The notes under the pieces are model-generated. The model worked only from the letters and a program-made list of their open reading frames with translations, did no database searches and was not told the origin of the DNA. From positions 1,178,001-1,242,000 of the forward strand of contig OZ037851.1 in assembly GCA_964035575.1 (NCBI GenBank): DNA of 64,000 nt, in the 5' to 3' direction. Below, piece after piece: positions 22,553-31,066 of this stretch (position 1 is the first letter of the stretch; each line of letters opens with the position of its first letter). The position numbers were made by a program, and so were the translations under genes. The DNA comes from Rhynchopus sp. YZ270_cl-10 (Eukaryota; Euglenozoa; Diplonemea; Diplonemida; Diplonemidae).

Positions 22553-22800
22553 AAATGCAAATATGTATTAACCAAGCAAAAAAAGCAATCATCCCCCTTC
22601 CCCACGAGCCTTCTTTTTTGCTCTTAAGAGAGGAAGCTAGCCCTCTCGTTGCCTTGCGCACTCCCTTTTTTTTGTGACTCTGTTTTTGTTTTGTTGCAGT
22701 ATTCATCTTTCAACCTTTCTTTTTTAGGTATTTCTGTCCATTTTATTGAGTTGTGTCGTTAGCACACGTGGACAGGTATTAACAAGTTCATCTTATTGTA

Positions 22801-22832
22801 AGATATGTGCACGAGAGACATTTATCTTTGAT
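22801..22832 (+). repeat. Type B hairpin repeat
   Basis: ATGTGCACGAGAGACATTTA then TCTTTG. Stem ATGT/ACAT closes a loop containing ACGAGAG. Confidence 0.55.
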
Positions 22833-23350
22833 TTTTCTCTCTAGTGCGATTGTGTCTGCAGTTAAGTTCGTTCTTGTTGAAGTGTGCATTGTTGTATTCA
22901 GCAAGAGGCAATGCACTGCAAGATTGATTAAAAAGAAGAAGAAAGTTAAACACCAAAAGAAAGAAAAATCTGCACCTAAGCAAAACCCCCTTCGAGCCTG
23001 CATTTGCAAGTGCTTCAGCCGTTTTCCAATTTTCAATATTTTACTCAGTTCAAGTTAAAGTGTCCCCACGATCTAGGTGTCTCCGTCTGTAGAGGCATAT
23101 TGCACCTTCAAAATTGATTTTATTTTCGTCTCAAAAAATAAATCCAACACTTCGCAGATTCGAATTTGCAAGATTTGGGTTTTGGGGGGTCCGTCTGAGT
23201 TCCCTTAAAACAAACAAAACAAAGTGTGGATAACGAAGGACACCATTGTTAAAGGAAGCCCCTTTCAGATTTAGTTTCCCATCAATCTAAGGAATTTTCG
23301 GCACAAAAAACCCGAACATCAGCAAAGTTGTTTTTTTTTCCTTTTATTTT

Positions 23351-23385
23351 GGTACACTCCCACGAGAGGGCTTTGTACTTCAAGA
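23351..23385 (+). repeat. Hairpin repeat with ACGAGAG loop
   Basis: GTACACTCCCACGAGAGGGC then TTTGTACTTCAAG. CCC/GGG inner stem and GTAC/GTAC outer pairing. Sister of the copy at 6611. Confidence 0.5.
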
Positions 23386-23756
23386 CACATTTTTTCTTTT
23401 GCAAAATGCGTTCCTCTTCTCTTTTGTACCAGAGCCAATTTAGTGCCATCAGAAGAAGAAATATTTTTTTTATACACAAAATATTCTAATTTGACCGCAA
23501 TTTTTGCGGGTATATTCACGTTGGGGGAAGGGAAAAAAAGAGGTGGTGCAAAAATAAATAATTCTGTCGTGGTGTGCAACTGAATTGAAGGCGCTTGTTT
23601 AGCTGCATTCGTGATTGCTACCTCCCACCCCTCTTTCACCTCAAAACTCGGCTTTCCACATGTGGGCTTTTTGCCATATCTAGCGGCAATTTTGTCATGC
23701 ATACTTCACATTATTTTTTCCCTACTCCAGGGTTCTACAGCCCACGGAGCGAGCGT

Positions 23757-23855
23757 CAGTGTCTGCGTCCCAGAAGCGTTTTCACTATCAACTTCACTTT
23801 TTCCCTCCCGTTAGTGATTAAGCACGAGAGGCCAATGATCATCTTATCAAACTTT
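23757..23855 (+). repeat. Adjacent type C and type A hairpin repeats
   Basis: A type C copy (GTCTGCGTCCCAGAAGCGTT, then TTCACTATCAACTTCAC) is followed within about 15 bases by a type A copy (GTGATTAAGCACGAGAGGCC then AATGATCATCTTATCAAAC). Two different hairpin classes back to back also occur after the third ankyrin gene (42480-42564). Confidence 0.55.
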
Positions 23856-23946
23856 TTTTCTCCCCTTTTCACAGTGTTTCCGCGCTCCTTCATTGGGTAC
23901 GATTTTTGATGAAGAATCGTGATTTTGTACATAAAAGGTAAATACG

Positions 23947-23969
23947 TCCCGAGCCCGGCGCGCTACGCG
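23947..23969. repeat. Perfect GC-rich hairpin
   Basis: CCCGGCGCGC - TAC - GCGCGCCGGG, a 10-bp perfect stem in an otherwise T-rich region. It could act as a structured RNA element or be a remnant of a foldback arm. Confidence 0.5.
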
Positions 23970-24149
23970 CGCCGGGAGTTCACGGAAAGTTGGGGGCCTC
24001 CGGCGGAGAAACTAGAGTTCTGGCCCAAAAAACGCGTCCCAGCGCAGTACCTGAGATTCCAAAAAAATAAAAAGGCGCGGTCGAGCCCGACCCGGAATGA
24101 GAGAATTCCTCGGGTATCCAACTGAGGAGTTCAACTTCATTGATATTTG

Positions 24150-24425
24150 CACCAGACACACGAATTATCAGTAACCTCAGTACGTGTACAAAAAGAAACG
24201 GTGGTCATAGCATCAAAGCTCCTGGCGAAGCCACGGTACGCAACATTTCAAAAAATTGCGCTTAAAATTGCACATTTTTACTGACAAACTATGTCATGGG
24301 AAGGTGGGTTGCAGGCTTGCGCCGCAGGCGCACGGTACGCTACTTTTATTATTTCGCCATGCTGCATGTTTCCTTTTCGTTCGGCGTTTGATCAATTGAG
24401 TCGCGTTCTGGCTGTGACGGGGTCA
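24150..24425 (+). repeat. Dispersed 260-290 bp repeat, copy 2
   Basis: Direct-orientation copy of 15255-15545 (see that entry), with scattered substitutions throughout and the same right-hand end. Short indels are few, which suggests a moderately old duplication of a non-coding element. Confidence 0.6.
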
Positions 24426-24514
24426 CTTTGTTCATGAGGCCAGTTCTGGTCAGTTCTGGTGATGCGGGGTATTTTTTTTTTTTTCCCGGGAATTTATTTT
24501 TATTTTTATTTTTT

Positions 24515-24600
24515 TCCAATGAAGAATTCTTCATTGGAAAATTCTTTTTTTTTTGGAATTTTTTTTTTTTCGAAGAATTCTTCATCGGATTCGTCAGCGC
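24515..24600. repeat. GAAGAATTCTTC palindrome pair
   Basis: A perfect 22-base palindrome CCAATGAAGAATTCTTCATT(GG) and, after a T run, a second GAAGAATTCTTC. Same 'repeated palindrome' style as the foldback interiors, without identifiable outer ends. Confidence 0.5.
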
Positions 24601-24928
24601 GGAAAGTCTGCCTTTTCAGTTCAAAAGAGAAATGAACTTGAAGTGCTTCCCACTTCACTTTTGGGTGACTCAGCAGGCTTAGTTAAACTTTTTCCTCCAA
24701 AAAAAAAAAGTGTGCGGGCTGTACCCCCACGTGTTCTCCCCTCCACACTTCATCTTTTACCACAAGGGCGGCCTCAAAAACCGTAGCCCACAAACAACCC
24801 TTAGGGAAGAAGTGCCGGGCTGTTCTATACTCGGGAGAAAACTTTGCGTAAAAGGTGGGGGGGGGTTTTTTTTTTTCCCCACAAAAAGTTGCTCTCAAGG
24901 GTTTTCAGGACGACTTGACGAGGTATAC

Positions 24929-25013
24929 CTTCCGTGGTACAAAGGCTTTGGACAACGTTGAGTACAGACCCTAGGTTCCCCAAGCGGGTCCTTAGGTGAT
25001 TATTGACACAACA
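24929..25013 (+). repeat. Type F repeat
   Basis: GTGGTACAAAGGCTTTGGAC, then GAGTACAGACCCTAGG, GGGTCC and TGATTATTGACACAAC. ACCC/GGGT pairing and the flanking AAAGGCTTTG self-complementary block are kept between this copy and the one at 25488. Confidence 0.5.
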
Positions 25014-25487
25014 AAACCCCTTTGGAGGGGAAAGGAAAGGAGGGTGCGAGAGTGTCCACCTTTTCCACGGCGGCTGCTAAAGATTACTGTGTAGTACCCC
25101 CCTATATGCCCCCGGATATGAGAAGGGAAAATGTTGCCCTCAATGCTTTTTGGTCCGAATTGAAAATGAATTTCGTCGACTGTAAATTCGAGATTTTTGT
25201 TTCTAAAATATTTTTTTTTCTGCAACTCTCTCAGGGCTGTGGGGTGTGCTGTCTGGAAGTAGTTCCTAACCTTTCTCTGGAGACATTGGGTGGTTTAGTA
25301 CCTCTGTTGGAGGTGATCGGGGGGAAAAGGTGGGAATAAAAACTGATTGGCAGTACACCATAGTGAAGAAACAAAATGAAGTACAGTTGGTGTGGCTGAA
25401 AGGGGTGATTCGCACTTCTTGCGCACTTCTGCGCATTTTTTTTTGCATCCCTCCCCATTCAGTTACACCAACAATGGGTGATTTGTG

Positions 25488-25570
25488 TTGATACAAAGTG
25501 GTACCGCTTTGGTCAAATTGACTACAGACCCTACCCAAGGTGGGTGCTGACTAAGGCTATTGTCGACAAA
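25488..25570 (+). repeat. Type F repeat
   Basis: GATACAAAGTGGTACCGCTT, then GACTACAGACCCTACC, GGTGGGTGCTGAC and GGCTATTGTCGACAAA. The AAAGTGGTACCGCTTT block is self-complementary like the AAAGGCTTTG block of the previous copy although the bases differ. Confidence 0.45.
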
Positions 25571-26039
25571 AAAAGAAAAAAAAATAACTGCTCGGTCTCT
25601 TGCTTTGGGCAAAACCACCCTTCAATTTCAGTCTGCATTTAATAGCGGATAGGCATAACAATGCGAGAATGGCAGAAACGGAGTCTCCCCCCCCCAACCC
25701 TTGTTTTCCACCCCATTTTGTTATGTTGTTTTATGTTGCTTTTGTACCTCATTCTGTCAGTAGTTTTTTTTTTGTGTTCTTTTTTTAGTGCAAAACTTTC
25801 AAGGGGGCGTCTTCCTTTTGTTCTAGAGAGAGAAGATCTAATGAAGGGACAAGCAAACAAAAAAATACACCAGCCAAGGGGTCACCCCCTTGGTCTTTTT
25901 TATTTTTATTTTAAAATAATTGTCCTGCTAGACATACATGTTGATATGCCCGTACCAACATGTATGGTTAGAGAAGTGATTAGAACAGCCGCGAACGCCT
26001 TTTTTTTTATTGTTTTATTTTTGTTTTTGCATTTATTAA

Positions 26040-26080
26040 GATGACTGAGCACGAGAGGCTTAGGTTCATCTTATAAACTC
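26040..26080 (+). repeat. Type A hairpin repeat
   Basis: GATGACTGAGCACGAGAGGC then TTAGGTTCATCTTATAAAC. Loop and tail match the consensus exactly. Confidence 0.65.
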
Positions 26081-27280
26081 CCCTCTTCCCCCTTTTTACA
26101 AGCCCCCTTTTTCGGGGGTGGCTTGCAAATCCATTTAAAAGCACTGCGACTCAGCGCAGCAGCACACCACCCATCTTTCAAGATTTTCATTTTTTCCCCC
26201 TCTCTTTTTTTTATTTCTCTTTTGAAAGTCGCACCTCTTTAATCATAGGGAAAACACTAAACATGGATGCTGCCAGATCTGGCCAGATTTGGGGGCCAAT
26301 TTCCCAGATCTGGCTCGTTTTCCAGATGTGGAGATCTTGTTTCCAGATCTGGCCAGATCTGGCCAGATCTGGGAATCTGGGAAATATTTTTTTTCAAAAA
26401 AAAAAAAAAACTCCCCAGATCTGGCCAGATCTGGAAATCTGGCCAGTTTTTTTTTTCCCTCAGATTTCTGGCTATTGTCTCCCAGGGAAAGGGACTCTCG
26501 AATTTTTTTTTTTCGCCCCTAAAAAGGGCTAATTTCGACGATTTGAGGCCATTTAAAGCAAAATTTGGCACTTTTGAGCATCTGTGGGGGTCTAAAACGT
26601 GGTTTTGCGAACCCGAAATTTCATGGTTTTTACCAAAGACAAGTCGATTTTTGAAAAATCTCGAAAAAAAAAATTTTTTTTTTCCGGGAAAATTTTGACC
26701 CCTGAGCAGGGTTTTTGTGTACCAAAAAGTGCAAAAAAACGCAAGAGTCGGGTGTTTTGACGATCTGGTACCGCCATATGCAGTACAGGGGCCCACAATT
26801 TCGACTTTTTCTTAGCAATTTCCTTCATAATTTTTTTTTCTTCGATTTCTGGCAAAGGCAAATCTCAGGCAAAAAAAATTCACCCCTGATAGTGGGTCCT
26901 TGGGTGTCCAAAGATGCCAAAAACACAAAAATTTTGATGTTTTGACCATCTGTGGGCGCCTAAAACGCACTTCTCTGCCCAAAAAATGAAAATCGATTTT
27001 TCCTGAGCGTTTTTATAGCCGTGATTTTTGGGTATTTTTTCGCAAAGGGAAAAAAAATATCAACCAAAATAGTGGGTCCTTGGGTGACCAAAAATGCAAA
27101 AAAACGTTTTTTTTTTGGTGTTTTGACCCTTCAGAACCACCCAAAACGCACTTTTGTGTACCAAAACACGCATATTTCAGATTTCCTCAGCAATTCCTTC
27201 ACAAGTGCAAGGTGATTTTTGACCAAACTAATTTTGTGCACTTTTTTTGTGGTCACGTAACGCTAAAATCCTCTCCGTGA

Positions 27281-27322
27281 TGCGAGAATTACATGTGAGA
27301 ATGCGATAATGATTCTCGCATG
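27281..27322. repeat. Hairpin TGCGAGAAT / ATTCTCGCA
   Basis: A perfect 9-bp inverted pair separated by about 22 bases inside the CCAGATCTGG complex, at the point where the degenerate 140-150 base units stop and a GC-richer stretch begins. The frame 27320-27616 that follows has no recognised motif. Confidence 0.45.
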
Positions 27323-27710
27323 CGAACGCCCAAAACCACGAAGGAGGACGCAAGCAAGGCTTCAGTGCACTTAGGTACAGGATGCGTCGTTTTCAGTTAC
27401 AAAAAAGGGTACTGTGAAGCGGTTGAGGCACACACACAGACCCGTTGCAAAATGCATCTGGGACCCACGCTAGACCCCCCAAAAGCTGTAAAACCATATA
27501 TTTCCATCTCGCGACCCCAGCGGATGTGGACTGAGGTGTTTTTTTTTGGGTGTTTAGAAAGGTTTTTGTCCGATTGGAGAATTTTTTCGGTAAGTGTTGC
27601 ATTTTGTCCCCACTGAGTGTGCACTCAGAAAACACTCATCAATAAAACGACCTTTCTGTTCGGTAAAAAATAGTTATTTTCTATCGTAGTAGTGGGTTTG
27701 TCGTGCAGTG

Positions 27711-28049
27711 ATGTTCTTTGTACCTGGAGAGTGGGCCGAGTGCAAGGTATGTTTTTAACCCCCCGATTTTCTCCCTTTTCGACATGTTCGCTATTTTTTA
27801 GCTATTTTTTTTTTTTTTGTCAACAAAAATGTCACTTTTACGTTTAAGGGGTACGGGGCGGCTTCTTGTTTGTTTGTTTGTTTTTTTGTTGTAGTCTCTA
27901 CTTTTACATTCAATTTCTCTTAACAGGTACCCGAACCGACGACCCTTCATCATAACAGCGAAGCAGTGCCGACGGAAGAGCTGGTGCAATTATTTCAAAA
28001 CCAGGTGGCGATCGTAAAAGTCGGGTTTATATACCAACTTTTCCATTAA
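27711..28049 (+). CDS. Tentative small two-exon gene, unknown function
   Basis: Proposed exons 27711-27746 (MFFVPGEWAECK) and 27927-28049 (begins VPEPTTLHHNSEAVPTEELV, ends at TAA 28047-28049), joined across a 180-base intron with GTATGT donor and CTTAACAG acceptor. The junction is phase 0, like every other intron seen in the window, and exon 2 stays open and protein-like in that frame. The predicted protein is only 52 residues and I recognise no domain; a second donor (AACCAG then GTGGCG) could extend it. The ATG is preceded by TTGTCGTGCAG, an 11-base sequence also found immediately before the amidohydrolase ATG at 43096, which looks like a splice acceptor. It lies between the arms of a foldback complex. 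It could be part of a longer gene or a coincidence. Confidence 0.35.
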
Positions 28050-28990
28050 CCCACCCCATAGACCACCCTAATTATTATGAAACTCTTAGTCAGTCACTGC
28101 TATAGCCATTTAACCCAGGGAGCGTAGCTAGTGCAAGAAATTCGACTTCGGGATCCGGAAAGTCTGTCCTCTGCTTGCGGAGGACTAGGCACAAGAAAAT
28201 ATTGCGTTCCCCCAGAAAACTAATTTTTGTCACAGTAATTTTTGCCCAGGGCATGCTCTTGAAGCATGGCGGCTTGGTGTGAGAAGGGGCAGTGTATTGT
28301 TTTGTTCTAGATTTCAACGGTTGTTAGAACGAGTCAAGTGGATGCTTATCTAAACACTGACTTTAGTACAGACCCGAGAGATCACACATGACTTTGAGGA
28401 AAGAACAAAGCAATGCATCTGTACCCGCACGCCAGGTTGTAGTTACTTCAGAATTTTCTTAAGTTTGCATGAACGAGGAGGGGCGAATCATTCTTCGGGA
28501 ACCATAGTTGTATACCATGGAATGATTTTCTCAAAAACACCACGTGGGGGCTGAATTCAATCCCTTAAGAATTGCGAATTCAGCCTTTGTAGAAGGTACG
28601 TCTTACTTGTACTCGTACTTGTATGCCGTGTCCACCCTTCTCGACCTTACCGGTTCACATGTACGAATAATATTAGGCAGTGGTAACACCCTTCTCAATT
28701 GTGCAAACTTAAGAATTTTCTGCTGTAACTTACCAAAATCGATTTTCTTTCACCCCAAACACCCGCAACACCCCACCTGCTACTTCGGTAGCCTGTGTTG
28801 TTGGGAGTTGGTTCTCATGTTGATCCCCAGTGTTTTGCACTGCTTCTTCTGAGCCCAACGCTGTTTGGCCTGTCGACGTAATAAATACGAAGACAGGGCG
28901 GCGGTGCCAACAATTTTCCAATGATGTAACGTTTATCTGATTGATTTATCGTTTGATATACCTTGTGTGTCCTACTTCGTAACTTGCACA
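28050..28990. other. Unassigned spacer
   Basis: About 0.9 kb of less repetitive, more balanced sequence between the tentative small gene and the right arm of the foldback complex. Open frames on both strands (for example 28090-28317 minus and 28544-28852 plus) are short and without recognisable motifs. I see no RNA gene. Confidence 0.4.
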
Positions 28991-29280
28991 CACGAGCAAC
29001 GTATATTGAACGGTACTTCAAGCGATACTTCGTTATGTCATTGGGGGTACCTGGAAAAAAAAATTTTCCCAGACGTCCCAGATCTCCCAGATGTGGCCAG
29101 ATCTGGCCAGATCTGGCCAGATCTGGGACGTCTGGGAAAAAATTTTTTTTCAAAAAAAAAAAAAATTTTCCCAGATCTGGCCAGATCTGGGCGGCCCAGA
29201 TCTGGAGATCTGGCCAGATCTGGCAGCATCCGTGACTAAACAAAATCATTTTCTTTTTTTTTTTTTATATTAAAATCAGC

Positions 29281-29640
29281 CCCTCCGCTACGTTTTCAGA
29301 TTTTTTTTGAGTTCTGTTGCGGGGTTTTTTTTTCACCCTGCGCTAGCTGTTTTGTGCCCAAAAATTTTTCAGCACTGCTGACCAGGGACATTGGGAACAT
29401 AGGGAACTGTATTTTTTTTTTTTGCGGAGCAAAAAAAATCAAACAAATGGCGCCGCAGGCGAAAAAATTTAGGGTACGGTGTAAGAATCTAGCTTTTTAC
29501 AGCACAGTGTCACACATAGAATCCTTTTTTGCGGAGCAAAAAAGGAAAAATGGCGCCGCAGGCAAAAAAAAAATTGAGGTACAGACTGGATAGTGCGGTC
29601 AGCAACCCAGTTCCCCATGGTACTCCCGTGGTTCAACCAT

Positions 29641-29692
<52 letters not shown>

Positions 29693-29742
29693 CAGACTTC
29701 TGTTGCGCCGCAACAGAACTTTATACGGTAGCGGAGCCCCTG
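29281..29742. mobile_element. Inverted-repeat element enclosing a T50 run
   Basis: The left end (CCCTCCGCTAC, then AGTTCTGTTGCGG near 29306-29320) is matched inversely at the right (CCGCAACAGAACTTT, then CGGTAGCGGAG ending at 29738). Between them are two direct copies of GCGGAGCAAAAAA ... GCGCCGCAGGC (about 29424-29462 and 29531-29563) and an uninterrupted run of 50 T (29643-29692). Close to the right end CTGTTGC-GCC-GCAACAG forms a perfect stem. Non-coding. Confidence 0.5.
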
Positions 29743-30467
29743 ATTAAAATCCAGGTGATCTTGGCAAAACAAAGAAAACTCCCCACCCCCTTTTACATAC
29801 TCCCACAATGTATGATGCCTCACTCTGCTGCTGTTTTTTTCCTTCTCTCTTTTCCTCTCGCAGACTTCTCTCTGCGCTTCTTCATATGACATCTCTGGTA
29901 TGACCTTTTCCGGGCCTGGTTCAGTACCCTCTCATGTAAGAATTTGACTCCACCTTCTCACCCATCATGCTAGTCGTGGGGTTGGGTATAAAAGGATTAG
30001 AATGGCCACAGAGCATTTTTATCCGCATGGCATCCGACACAGAGGTGTTGGGCAGTGGGTTCGCAGGCAGGCGGTATAGTTGGGCGATGTCCCGCCACTT
30101 CAACCCGTCGTTGACAGGGTCATCCGTCGTGGGCCAGACCCAACCCGGATATCTCGAAAAGCGCGGTTTCTGGGTGTTTTACTGGGCCAAACCCTCACTC
30201 ATAAACCAAAAAACCTGTTTTTTTTTTGCCCAATTTCGCCCGGATTTCACCGTGGCTGGGGACACCCCATTTTATAAAGATTTTCTTGTAATTTTTAACC
30301 CGCAATTTTTTTCTCGCAATGGTAAACCCCTAAACCTTTGTGAATTAGAATGCGAAGCGCTTCATATTACGGTATTTACCCAAACCTAAACAGGGAGCCA
30401 TCACCCCCGTCTCTTTTGTTCTTTCCCCCTTTTCCCCCTTTTCCCTCCCCTCTCCCCTCTCCCCTAA
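29743..30467. other. Spacer upstream of the docking-domain/rhodanese gene
   Basis: Contains GGGTATAAAAGGAT (29985-29998), the best TATA-box match in the window, but 470 bases before the next ATG. The open frame 29967-30389 (140 codons, ATG at 29967) crosses it and has no recognisable domain; I do not call it. The last 60 bases before the gene are a C/T tract (CCCTTTTCCCC...CTCCCCTAA), typical of the leaders here. Confidence 0.4.
29985..29998 (+). promoter_or_regulatory. Possible TATA box
   Basis: GGGTATAAAAGGAT. It matches the TATAAAAG consensus, but no transcription start is known and the distance to the next gene is long. Confidence 0.25.
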
Positions 30468-30965
30468 ATGTCTGAAGACGATAAATCGTATTTGCGAAGA
30501 CATAACATCCATGTCCTGTTGGATTCGCTAGCAAAGGATATGATCACACAGCGGCCAGACAACCCACAACAGTTTGTTGTGGAGTGGCTGAAGGTGAGAG
30601 AGGAGGACGATGTGGAGGGGAAGCCGCCGCAGAAGCGGCTGGTGAAGGTGGCGATCCCGGATACCCCACAACAGATGTGTACGGGGGATGTGAAGACACT
30701 GTTGGAGACTGCGCCAGACAGCATCGTGGTGGTGGACGTGAGGAACGAGATCATTGGGGGCAGCATAGCAGGGTCTGTCCACATAACTGCCGACGACTTC
30801 GCAGAGAATACACGTACAATGGCAGAAAAATGGGTTGACAAAACCTCAATAGTCTTCTGCTCAGCCCTCTCACCTGACCTAGACCAGCCAGCTGCAGCAT
30901 CGTGTTTGAGGGTGTTGGCGGAATTGAATTCGACGGCTGAGGTATGGAGGGGGGAAATGAAATGA
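30468..30965 (+). CDS. RIIa-type docking domain fused to a rhodanese/CDC25-like domain
   Basis: 165 residues. Residues 8-43 (YLRRHNIHVLLDSLAKDM then ITQRPDNPQQFVVEWLKV) match the dimerization/docking helices of the PKA RIIa/Dpy-30 family, which anchor proteins to A-kinase-anchor or radial-spoke partners and are frequent in cilia. Residues 85-150 look like a small rhodanese domain of the CDC25/ACR2 type: VVVDVR (D90, R92), GGSIAGSVHI (97-106), then IVFCSALSP (128-136). In active relatives the loop reads HCxxxxxR; here no arginine follows C131 at that spacing and the best alignment puts Ser at the catalytic position, so it is probably inactive. The ATG follows a C/T tract with no competing start. 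GAG before position 30942 is followed by GTATGG, a phase-0 donor identical to one in the TMEM115 gene, so the last eight codons before TAA may be intronic and the true C-terminus may differ. A type A hairpin lies 45 bases after the stop. Confidence 0.65.
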   Translation: MSEDDKSYLRRHNIHVLLDSLAKDMITQRPDNPQQFVVEWLKVREEDDVEGKPPQKRLVKVAIPDTPQQMCTGDVKTLLETAPDSIVVVDVRNEIIGGSIAGSVHITADDFAENTRTMAEKWVDKTSIVFCSALSPDLDQPAAASCLRVLAELNSTAEVWRGEMK

Positions 30966-31009
30966 AATAAGGAATTATTAGGTCCTTGAGGCTAAGCTTT
31001 GCCCTTTTT

Positions 31010-31050
31010 CTTGACTAAGCACAGAGAGACTTAGGTTCATCTTAATTTTT
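31010..31050 (+). repeat. Type A hairpin repeat after the rhodanese gene
   Basis: GACTAAGCACAGAGAGACTT then AGGTTCATCTTAATTTTT. Stem CTAAG/CTTAG with a 10-base loop and the TTCATCTT tail, 45 bases after the stop codon. Confidence 0.7.
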
Positions 31051-31066
31051 ATTTTATTCCACAGTT

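Larger units (their letters stand above)
18126..27710. other. Gene-poor tract of about 9.6 kb with repeats
   Basis: No confident gene. A/T-rich spacer with type A-F hairpin repeats, a GCGATCGC foldback (20356-21170), a GC-rich perfect hairpin (23947-23969), the second copy of a 260-bp dispersed repeat (24150-24425), a GAAGAATTCTTC palindrome pair (24515-24600) and the left part of a CCAGATCTGG foldback complex (from 26265). Frames listed by length alone in this stretch are mostly poly-Phe/Lys translations. Confidence 0.6.
26265..29231. mobile_element. CCAGATCTGG foldback complex, about 3 kb
   Basis: The outer ends are inverted: GGATGCTGCCAGATCTGGCC at 26265 and its complement ending at 29231. 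Each arm (26265-26450 and 29070-29231) is a cluster of CCAGATCTGG/GGCCAGATCTGG palindromes around an A/T run. Between them, 26520-27260 holds three degenerate units of about 140-150 bases (landmarks GTGGGTCCTTGG, CCTAAAACGCAC) whose first unit matches, inverted, the interior of the GCGATCGC element at 20.4-21.2 kb. The right arm abuts the motif ATAACGAAGTATCGCTTGAA (inverted) shared with that element. The tentative small gene 27711-28049 lies between the arms. Whether this is one 3-kb element or two separate foldbacks facing each other cannot be settled from this sequence. Confidence 0.5.

Noticed and set aside
29967-30389. 140-codon open frame after the TATA-like box
   Set aside because: No domain and it crosses the TATA-like sequence itself; composition drifts to poly-Phe.
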